From DASUNP01 sp035249305 (lineage in GTDB: Bacteria > Acidobacteriota > Blastocatellia > UBA7656): a stretch of 64,000 nucleotides of DNA. Below, one piece after another: positions 7,837 to 14,348 of the stretch. A program made the translations under genes and the position numbers. The stretch's first letter is position 1. Each line of letters starts with the position of its first letter. Below the pieces are notes generated by a model. The model was not told where the DNA came from. It did not search any database and was given only the letters and a program-made list of their open reading frames with translations. The stretch covers positions 53,717 to 117,716 of the forward strand of contig DATFGQ010000043.1 in assembly GCA_035249305.1 (NCBI GenBank), given 5' to 3'.

Positions 7837-10353
7837 ATGAACAGGAGCATTGACACAAACATCAAGCCACTCGATGAGATCACGGCCGGTGATGAAGCAC
7901 GATCGGGCGCTAAGGCGTACAACTGCGCGAGGCTGAGGCAAGCCGGGTTCCTCGTGCCGGACGGGCTGGTCGTGCTGTCGACGGCGAGCGCAGCCGATCT
8001 GGAAGGGCTAGCGGACCACACGTGGTTTGACGGACTGCCGATCGACGCGCTCTTCGCCGTCCGCTCCTCGGGCATCGGCGAAGACGGCGAGGGGCAGTCG
8101 TTCGCAGGCATACACCAGACCCTACTCAATGTATGTCGCGCAGACCTCGGCCGTGCGGTCGAAGCATGTCGCGCGTCGGCGCGCACCGCGCAAGCGCTCG
8201 AATATCGCCGCGCGAAGGGGATCTCGATCGACACGATCGAGATGGGAGTTCTGATCCAGCTTATGATTCACCCCGTCGCGGCAGGCGTGGCCTTCACGGT
8301 CAATCCCGTCACGGGGGCCGACGACGAGCTGGTGATCAACTCGTCCTGGGGAGTCGGCGAGGCGCTGGTGAGCGGTCAGGTCGAGCCTGACGAGTTCGTG
8401 ATCCGCAAGCGCGACGGCGAGCTGTTGTGGAGTCGCGTCGGCGAGAAAGGAACGCCGGGGCGGGCGATGACGCTGTCGCTTGCGGCCGGCCAGGTGCGGG
8501 AGCTGGCGCGCATATTGATAGGCATCGAAGGCTACTACGGCGCGCCGCAGGACGTTGAGTGGTGTCACGACGGAACAGGGTTCTGGGTCGTGCAATCTCG
8601 CCCCGTCACAACCGCCCGCCCGCGCGTTGACGAAACCGAATGGACGCGCGCCAACCTCGTCGAGGTGCTGCCCGACGTAACGTCGCCGCAGGCGTTATCG
8701 GCGTTTGAGGAGATGCTCAACCAGGCGGAGCGGCAGTACATGGGCGACCTCATAGCTCCCGACCATGTGCTTGGGCCGATGGTGAAGTCGTTTTGCGGGC
8801 GTCTCTATTTCAACCTCTCGCAAGTGCGGCGCGTCTGCGCGCTCGGAGCCATTGCGCCCGCCGACATGTTGAGGTCCATGGGTCACACGGGAACCATTCA
8901 GCCGAGCGACGAGAAGCCTCAGCCTCTGGGGATCGGCGACCGCATGTCCGTAGCCGGTGATCTGCTTCGCATAATGTGGCGGCACCTTCGGGCGGCCCGC
9001 CTCGTCCGCACTCACGAAGCAAAATCGCGAGAGGCCGTCAACCGCATGGCGGAGGTCGACCCGCGCCGCCTTTCAGATGAGGAGGTGTGGGCCGTAATAG
9101 AAGAGTGGGTAGGAGACGCGCCAAATTACATGCAGACCGTGTTGCTGTTGACCGGCGTGCTGTTTCACGAGACTCCCGTGCGCAAGCTGTGTGAGAAGGT
9201 CGGCTTCGAGTTCGAGCGCCTCGTCTACCCGCAGCTCGCGATGGGCGAGAGGTCTGTGAGCGCGCAGCAGGCGTTCGACCTGGTCGCTCTCGCCAGGACT
9301 GCGCGCACCGAGCCTACGGTCGTCAAGTACCTCTGCGATCAGTCGTCAGACCTGTCGCGCCTGTCGGTCGCGCTTCGCGGCACGGCATTTCTGTCGGGCT
9401 TCAAACGCTTCCTTGAGACTTACGGCCACCGCGGCCGTTACGAGTATGACTGGTCGCTGCCGCGCTACAGCGAAGACGCGACCGCTTTACTGCGCATAAT
9501 TCGCGCGCACCTCGAAGGCGGTTCGGAAAAGTCCTCTTCCGAGACCGCCCTGCGCCAGGAGCGCGACGCCAGGGATGCATGGGCGGCGTTCGCCGGGCGG
9601 CTGTCGCTCTGGCAGAAATTGACTATGTTGCCGCGTATACGGCGCGGGATTCAAAGGATCAAGCAGTACTACGTGTGGCGCGAGCAGGTGCGCTCAGACC
9701 TTGTGCGCGTTCTTGCGGCGATGCGTGCGTGGAATCTCGTGCTCGCCGACCGATTCGTCCACCGCGGGTGGCTCGACGGCCGGGACGACTATTTCCTGAT
9801 CCACTTCCGCGAGATCGCGGCGGTGATCAAAGGGGAGCGCCGGCCCGAAACGCTCCGCGCCATTGCGGCGGAGCGCAGGCTTGAGACGGCCCGGCGCCGC
9901 TCGATACAGATGCCGCTGTTGATGCGCGAGTCGGAGCTCGCAGAGTTTATCCGCGCGGCGGGCGTGAGCAGCAGGGTCGACGACGAAGGCGAGTTGAGCG
10001 GACACCCCGTCAGCGGAGGGTGCGTCGAGGGCGAAGTGGTCGTCGTGCATGACCCCGCGGACTTTGACCTGATGAAACCGGGCGCGATCCTCGTCGCTCC
10101 CGCGACCGACCCGTCGTGGACGCCGCTCTTTACGCTGGCCTCCGGGGTGATCGTCGAAGTCGGCGGCGTCCTCTCGCATGCGTCGACCGTGGCGCGCGAG
10201 TACGGGCTCCCCGCGCTCGCCAACGTGAAGCACGCCACCAGACGGCTCAGGACAGGCGACCGCGTAAGGCTAGACGCCATCCGTGGGCTGGTCCACAGGC
10301 TGCAACACACGGCTGCGTCCGTAGAGTCGCGGGAATTTGCGGGCGCGAGATGA
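7837..10353 (+). CDS. PEP synthase/rifampin phosphotransferase-like protein (ATP-grasp plus swivelling His domain)
   Basis: This 838-residue protein begins with a PPDK/PEP-synthase-type ATP-binding domain (residues 15-260; motifs FAVRSSGIGEDGEGQSFAG and the terminal FWVVQSRPVTT). A helical middle region follows, then a C-terminal phosphohistidine domain with GGVLSHASTVAREYG, where H781 is the expected phosphorylated residue. The PEP/pyruvate TIM barrel of true PEP synthase is missing. The order ATP-grasp, middle domain, His domain and the total length match rifampin phosphotransferase (about 870 residues). The enzyme probably uses ATP to phosphorylate a small molecule via H781, but the middle domain does not let me name the acceptor. 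An excellent GGAGG precedes the ATG. It is the last gene of the sigma-54 operon; the 53 bp inverted repeat begins 13 bases after its stop. Confidence 0.85.
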   Translation: MNRSIDTNIKPLDEITAGDEARSGAKAYNCARLRQAGFLVPDGLVVLSTASAADLEGLADHTWFDGLPIDALFAVRSSGIGEDGEGQSFAGIHQTLLNVCRADLGRAVEACRASARTAQALEYRRAKGISIDTIEMGVLIQLMIHPVAAGVAFTVNPVTGADDELVINSSWGVGEALVSGQVEPDEFVIRKRDGELLWSRVGEKGTPGRAMTLSLAAGQVRELARILIGIEGYYGAPQDVEWCHDGTGFWVVQSRPVTTARPRVDETEWTRANLVEVLPDVTSPQALSAFEEMLNQAERQYMGDLIAPDHVLGPMVKSFCGRLYFNLSQVRRVCALGAIAPADMLRSMGHTGTIQPSDEKPQPLGIGDRMSVAGDLLRIMWRHLRAARLVRTHEAKSREAVNRMAEVDPRRLSDEEVWAVIEEWVGDAPNYMQTVLLLTGVLFHETPVRKLCEKVGFEFERLVYPQLAMGERSVSAQQAFDLVALARTARTEPTVVKYLCDQSSDLSRLSVALRGTAFLSGFKRFLETYGHRGRYEYDWSLPRYSEDATALLRIIRAHLEGGSEKSSSETALRQERDARDAWAAFAGRLSLWQKLTMLPRIRRGIQRIKQYYVWREQVRSDLVRVLAAMRAWNLVLADRFVHRGWLDGRDDYFLIHFREIAAVIKGERRPETLRAIAAERRLETARRRSIQMPLLMRESELAEFIRAAGVSSRVDDEGELSGHPVSGGCVEGEVVVVHDPADFDLMKPGAILVAPATDPSWTPLFTLASGVIVEVGGVLSHASTVAREYGLPALANVKHATRRLRTGDRVRLDAIRGLVHRLQHTAASVESREFAGAR

Positions 10354-10365
10354 CCTGAAAAGAGG

Positions 10366-10513
10366 GCGGTCACGAGAATGTCCATAGCTGCCTCCTTCGG
10401 ATTTTCGAACTCGTTCAAAATATATCTTGACATCGAGATTGAATAGCAGTACTCTCCAAATTGAACGAGTTCGAAAATCCGAAGGAGGCAGCTATGGACA
10501 TTCTCGTGACCGC
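10366..10513. repeat. Perfect 53 bp inverted repeat with 42 bp promoter-bearing spacer
   Basis: The left arm (10366-10418) is the exact reverse complement of the right arm (10461-10513). The right arm contains the ribosome binding site, ATG and first seven codons of the gene at 10494. The left arm is therefore a mirrored copy of that gene start. The 42 bp spacer carries a good promoter pointing right. This could be an invertible promoter, a replication template-switch palindrome, or an assembly artefact. As RNA or single-stranded DNA it would form a very stable hairpin and could also end transcription of the upstream operon. Confidence 0.95.
10404..10475. promoter_or_regulatory. Promoter flanked by mirrored candidate TetR operators
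   Basis: TTGACA at 10427-10432 and TACTCT at 10450-10455 are 17 bases apart, giving a start near 10462. The imperfect palindrome TTCGAACTCGTTCAA at 10404-10418 and its reverse complement at 10461-10475 flank the promoter, and the second covers the start site. The TetR-type repressor encoded at the end of the operon is the obvious candidate ligand, which would make the operon self-repressed. Operator identity is inferred from symmetry and position. Confidence 0.6.
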
Positions 10514-10910
10514 TTATCTTCTCTACATTGCAATCAGCATCGCCCTCACCATATGGGTCGCCCGGACGCTCCATAAGAACGGGAGGGTCTTTCTCGTAGA
10601 CGTTTTCCACGGGAACGAGTCGCTGGCGGATTCGGTCAACCATCTTCTGGTAGTCGGCTTCTACCTCATCAACCTGGGTTACGTGAGCCTCGCCCTCAAG
10701 CTGGGCTACGACGTCGCCACCACGCGCGAAGCCATAGAGGCGTTATCCTGGAAGATAGGGCTGGTCCTGCTCGTGCTCGGCGGGATGCACTTCTTCAACC
10801 TCTTCATCTTCAGCCGCATGCGCCGCCGGTCAGCCATCCAGGACGCGCCTCCCCCGGTTGCGCCGGACGAGTACACTCAAATAAGGGGAAGAGAGTCATG
10901 CGCCAGCTAA
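10494..10910 (+). CDS. Small integral membrane protein
   Basis: This 138-residue protein is predicted to have three membrane helices (about residues 5-25, 45-70 and 85-112) and a short positively charged then polar tail. I recognise no family. The ATG at 10494 lies 6 bases after a near-perfect AAGGAGG, and both are inside the right arm of the 53 bp inverted repeat. Reading could begin further upstream only by using codons inside the repeat, which is unlikely. Its end overlaps the next gene by 13 bases, so membrane protein, DCC oxidoreductase and TetR regulator form one tight operon. Confidence 0.8.
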   Translation: MDILVTAYLLYIAISIALTIWVARTLHKNGRVFLVDVFHGNESLADSVNHLLVVGFYLINLGYVSLALKLGYDVATTREAIEALSWKIGLVLLVLGGMHFFNLFIFSRMRRRSAIQDAPPPVAPDEYTQIRGRESCAS

Positions 10911-11275
10911 CAGTGCTTTACGACCCTCAATGCGGGTTGTGCCGCAGGGCTCAGGGCTGGCTCTCGGTCCAGCCTAAGTACGTTGAGCTTGCTTTCGTGC
11001 CGGTGAATTCCGAGCAGGCGCGCTCCCGCTACCCGAAGCTGAATCATGCCATGACCGCTAAGGACGTGACGGTCATAAGCGACGAGGGGGCGGTCTACTG
11101 GGGGGCGAAAGCGTGGCTGATGTGTCTTTGGGCCTTGCGCAACTACAGAGAGTGGTCGTTCAGGCTCAGCTCGCCCGAGCTTTTGCCGACCGCCAGGCGC
11201 GTGGTATCAATGATCTCTCAGAACCGGCACAAGCTGGAGGGAGTGGGCAAACTACTGCTGAGGGATTCAGGATGA
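10898..11275 (+). CDS. DCC family thiol-disulfide oxidoreductase (DUF393)
   Basis: This 125-residue protein opens with LTVLYDPQCGLCRRAQ. The DxxCxxC signature (D9, C12, C15) defines the DCC/DUF393 family of thioredoxin-like proteins. The two cysteines are the likely redox pair. The start overlaps the end of the preceding membrane protein gene and the stop overlaps the TetR start (ATGA), so the three are translationally coupled. GGGAAGAG lies just upstream of the ATG. It may work with the adjacent membrane protein in membrane-associated thiol chemistry; the substrate is unknown. Confidence 0.85.
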   Translation: MRQLTVLYDPQCGLCRRAQGWLSVQPKYVELAFVPVNSEQARSRYPKLNHAMTAKDVTVISDEGAVYWGAKAWLMCLWALRNYREWSFRLSSPELLPTARRVVSMISQNRHKLEGVGKLLLRDSG

Positions 11276-11964
11276 CCGAGACCAAACAAGAGTCGGCCAA
11301 GACGAGCAAAGGTGAGCAGACCAGGGCCGCCATACTGGAGGCGGCCCTGGAGCTGTATCGGGAGCGCGGTTACGAAGAGACGACGATGCGGGCGATCGCC
11401 GAACGCGCGGGCGTGGCCCTGGGCAACGCCTACTACTACTTCCGCTCGAAGGAGCACCTGATCCAGGCGTTCTACAGCCGCACGCACGAGGAGCAGTTGG
11501 CCGCGAGCACAGAGCTGCTTGAGAGGGAACGGGACTTGAAGGCGCGGCTTCATGGCGTGATGATCAAGGAGATAGAGATCATAGAGCCGTATCACCAGTT
11601 CGCGGGGGTGCTGTTTAGAACGGCCGCCGACCCGCAAAGCCCGCTCAACCCATTCAGCGATGATTCGGATCGGGCGCGACAAGAGAGCATCTCGTTATTC
11701 GCGCAGGTGGTTGATGGCTCCGACACCAGGGTGCCCAAGGACCTGAAGCAGGAGCTGCCCTACCTGCTGTGGCTATATCACATGGGAATCATACTTTTCT
11801 GGATACACGACTCTTCGCCGGGACGCTCTCGCACTTATAAGCTCGTCGAACGAACGGTCGATCTCGTGGTGAAGGTGATCGGGTTGGCGAGCAATCCCTT
11901 AATGCGCCCCGTTCGCAAGGCGGCCCTGCGCCTCGTCGCAGAATTGCGAGCAGACACTACGTAA
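11272..11964 (+). CDS. TetR/AcrR family transcriptional repressor
   Basis: This 230-residue protein has a classic TetR N-terminal DNA-binding domain at residues 18-65 (QTRAAILEAALELYRERGY, then AIAERAGVALGNAYYYFRSKEHL). A larger alpha-helical ligand-binding part follows, with several Trp and aromatic residues. The ATG overlaps the stop of the DUF393 gene. As last gene of the operon it probably represses the promoter at 10427-10455 through the paired TTCGAACTCGTTCAA motifs. The ligand is not predictable from the sequence. A longer reading from 11113 is rejected because it lies inside the upstream gene and lacks a ribosome binding site. Confidence 0.9.
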   Translation: MTETKQESAKTSKGEQTRAAILEAALELYRERGYEETTMRAIAERAGVALGNAYYYFRSKEHLIQAFYSRTHEEQLAASTELLERERDLKARLHGVMIKEIEIIEPYHQFAGVLFRTAADPQSPLNPFSDDSDRARQESISLFAQVVDGSDTRVPKDLKQELPYLLWLYHMGIILFWIHDSSPGRSRTYKLVERTVDLVVKVIGLASNPLMRPVRKAALRLVAELRADTT

Positions 11965-12010
11965 CATCTCTCTGAAGAATCGGAGCCTCCGGCTCGGACT
12001 CGCGGTTTAT

Positions 12011-13003
12011 TCATTTGTGTCCGCTTTTTTTGCGGGGTCGCGTCGGGTTGCCGTCGGCCGCCTGTTGAGCGCCGTTGCTTGCGGACCTGGCGCGGCCCTG
12101 AGGCTCTTGATACCAGCGGGCTCCGGTCCTGTACTCCTCTTCTTGTTGGCCCAGCAGGGCGAGCGAGCGTTTAGGCTGTATGTGAGAGCACGCAACGATG
12201 ATTGTGTTTATCAGCGCCATCGGGGCGACGTATGAGCCTGTGAAAGAAGGGCTGCTCGTCGATGCCAGCAGGTAGGCGTCACAGTGCATCGCTATCGGCG
12301 TCGTGGCGCTGTCCGTGATCCCGAAAGTCGGCACGCCCCGCTCGCGGGCGCGCAGGACAGACTCGACAGTCTCTCGGAGGCACCGCCTGAAGCTGATCGC
12401 TATGAGCAGGTCTTTGCCGGTCAGGACATCGACCTTGTGTTGCAGGTTCCCGCGGCTCCCTACCGGCGCTTCGGCGTCGATCGCCAGCGGCGTCAGCCCA
12501 TACGCTAAGAACCACGCGAGCGAGGCGGCAAGGTCGACTCCGACGACGAGAATTCGCCGCGAGCGGTGGATCAACTTCGCAAGCTCCACTACGCGGTCCG
12601 ACTCGAAGCTCGACCTGAGCACGCTTAAACTCTCCGTGTCTCTTTCCACGCAGTAGTCTATCTGGTCGGTCACGCTCCGCTTCGCTCGCGTCGCGGCCTT
12701 CAACACCGCGTAGGGCGTTATCTGTTTGACGAAGTGCTGGCGCAGGTCCGCCGCGAAGTCTGCGAAGCGCTCGTAGCCCAGAGCCTGGACCGTGCGCACG
12801 ATCGTCGAGGCGTCGACGCTGTATCGCTTCGCCAGCTCGTGAGAGGAGAGATAGAAGGTCTCTTCGTTGTTATCGAGAATCGCCCTGATCAATTGGCGGC
12901 GGCTGCGGCTCAACTGCGATTGGGCGAAGCGGACTTCAAGCGGCGTGGATGAATCGTCGCCGCGACTCCCATCCTTTCCACTCGGCTTGGTTCTCGTCGT
13001 CAT
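12011..13003 (-). CDS. MurR/RpiR family transcriptional regulator
   Basis: This 330-residue protein has an N-terminal HTH_6 domain (about residues 20-95; LSSHELAKRYSVDASTIVRTVQALGYERFADF). A SIS sugar-phosphate/amino-sugar binding domain follows (about residues 130-270; RRILVVGVDLAASLAWFLAYGL and SFRRCLRETVESVLRARERGVPTFGIT). RpiR proteins control use of sugars, sugar acids or cell-wall-derived amino sugars. The start at 13003 has GGAG 7 bases upstream. A GTG at 13030 overlapping the end of the preceding gene would add nine residues. It is encoded directly after and co-directional with the enolase-superfamily gene and probably regulates that operon or the divergent TonB receptor. The C-terminal 40 residues are low-complexity and basic. 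Confidence 0.88.
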   Translation of the reverse strand: MTTRTKPSGKDGSRGDDSSTPLEVRFAQSQLSRSRRQLIRAILDNNEETFYLSSHELAKRYSVDASTIVRTVQALGYERFADFAADLRQHFVKQITPYAVLKAATRAKRSVTDQIDYCVERDTESLSVLRSSFESDRVVELAKLIHRSRRILVVGVDLAASLAWFLAYGLTPLAIDAEAPVGSRGNLQHKVDVLTGKDLLIAISFRRCLRETVESVLRARERGVPTFGITDSATTPIAMHCDAYLLASTSSPSFTGSYVAPMALINTIIVACSHIQPKRSLALLGQQEEEYRTGARWYQEPQGRARSASNGAQQAADGNPTRPRKKSGHK

Positions 13004-13026
13004 CGCACTTCTCCTCGGTGCGGCCA

Positions 13027-14166
13027 TCACCCTTGGCGCTTAATCGACTCGACCGACTCGGTCCGGTCCTCAATGTAATCCGTGTCCACGTCGAAACCGA
13101 GCCCAGGGCCGCCGGGGACCTCTATCGTACCGTCGGGCGAGACAACCACCTCGGGCATTATAACGTCGCGGGCGAAATATCTTGAGCTGGCCGATACGTC
13201 GCCGGGCAGCGTGAAGCCGGGGAGGCTGGCCAGCGCGATGTTGTGCGCGCGGCCTATGCCCGACTCAAGCATCCCGCCGCACCAGACAGGAACATTCTTT
13301 GAGTAGCAGAGGTCGTGAATCGCAAGGGCCTGCCAGTACCCGCCCACGCGCCCCACCTTGATATTGATCATGCGACAGCTCTCCATGTCGAGAGCCCTGC
13401 GCGTCTGACGCAGGCCCGTGATGCTTTCGTCCAGGCACAGCGGCGTCTTCATCTCGCGTTGCAGCCGCGAGTGGTCCAGCAGGTCGTCATGGTCGAGGGG
13501 CTGTTCGATCATCAAGAGGTTGAAATCGTCGAGCCGTTTCAGATGCTCCTTCTCGGCGATCGTGTAAGCCGAATTGGCGTCGACCGAAAGGAGTATGTCA
13601 GGGTGACGCAGGCGCACCTCCGCGACCACGTTCGTGTCCCACCCCTGCTTGATCTTCAGTTTGATCCGCTGATAACCCAACGCCAGGTAGCGGTCGACCT
13701 GGCCCAGTATCTGTTCGAGCGTGGGCTGAATGCCGAGGCTCACGCCTACGGGGATTCGCGACCGCGTGCCACCCAGCAGCGAACCGAGCGACAGCTTCTT
13801 CAACCGCGCGAGCAGGTCCATGTAGGCAAGCTCCAGACCCGCCTTGGCCATGTTGTGTCCGCGGAACGACGAGAACATCTCGGCCAGGTCGCCCAGGCCC
13901 GCGACGGGCCGGGTCAAAAGCGCGGGGCCGAGGAAGTCTCTTATGACATGCAGCGCCGTGCCTACCGTCTCGTAGCTGTAGCGAGGCTCTTCGGCGGCCA
14001 CGACCTCGCCCCACCCTTTAAGCCCTCCGGCTTCGACGCTCACCAGGAATATGAGCCGCGAGTCTATGCTCCCGAAGCTGGTCTCGAAAGGCTCGTTCAG
14101 AGGCAGGCGGATTAGGCGGAGCTCGACCCTGTCGATTCTGATCGCGTCTTCAAAATCTTGTCGCAT
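13027..14166 (-). CDS. menC: o-Succinylbenzoate synthase / N-acylamino acid racemase family enzyme
   Basis: This 379-residue enolase-superfamily protein carries the KxK motif (RIKLKIKQG), three metal ligands on successive barrel strands (D in SVDANSAY, E in MIEQPL, D in LCLDES) and the second-side lysine (INIKVGRVGG). The PVGVSLGI segment is typical of the MenC type that includes N-succinylamino acid racemases. No other menaquinone genes are nearby. The partner RpiR regulator, the divergent Oar receptor and a broken Tat-signal gene suggest amino acid or peptide salvage, so racemase activity is as likely as OSB synthase. ATG 14166 has only a weak ribosome binding site; TTGCAA/TTATCG spaced 16 bases would start transcription almost at the ATG. 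A longer TTG start at 14196 is less likely. The symbol is by family. Confidence 0.8.
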   Translation of the reverse strand: MRQDFEDAIRIDRVELRLIRLPLNEPFETSFGSIDSRLIFLVSVEAGGLKGWGEVVAAEEPRYSYETVGTALHVIRDFLGPALLTRPVAGLGDLAEMFSSFRGHNMAKAGLELAYMDLLARLKKLSLGSLLGGTRSRIPVGVSLGIQPTLEQILGQVDRYLALGYQRIKLKIKQGWDTNVVAEVRLRHPDILLSVDANSAYTIAEKEHLKRLDDFNLLMIEQPLDHDDLLDHSRLQREMKTPLCLDESITGLRQTRRALDMESCRMINIKVGRVGGYWQALAIHDLCYSKNVPVWCGGMLESGIGRAHNIALASLPGFTLPGDVSASSRYFARDVIMPEVVVSPDGTIEVPGGPGLGFDVDTDYIEDRTESVESIKRQG

Positions 14167-14220
14167 GGCGGAGCACGATAACACACCGTTTTTCAAATTG
14201 CAACAATCGTTGTCTTCATG

Positions 14221-14249
14221 TTGACAGCGTGCAACGGTAGATGTTATAT
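14221..14249 (+). promoter_or_regulatory. Sigma-70-type promoter for the TonB receptor gene
   Basis: TTGACA (14221-14226) and TTATAT (14244-14249) are separated by exactly 17 bases, giving a start near 14256 and a leader of about 93 bases to the ATG at 14349. Just upstream, around 14199-14213, the sequence GCAACAATCGTTGTC is an imperfect dyad lying between this promoter and the divergent menC-like gene. It is a candidate operator for the RpiR regulator (inference). Confidence 0.7.
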
Positions 14250-14348
14250 AACCGCCACGCTCGTAAGGGGTGCTTGACCTCTTGGGGATTTTCCGCCGGT
14301 CACCTCTTAGAGACCGTGCATCGAGTTACCTTCATGAAAGGAGAAGTT

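Noticed and set aside
9789..10387. Mirror reading frame starting from the duplicated ATG in the left arm of the 53 bp repeat and running antisense through the phosphotransferase gene
   Set aside because: It has a copied ribosome binding site, but its codons are the shadow of a well-conserved gene and no forward-facing promoter with a good -35 drives it in the present orientation.
11983..11995. Short hairpin GAGCC-TCC-GGCTC between convergent TetR and RpiR genes
   Set aside because: Five-base stem with no T-run; too weak to call a terminator.
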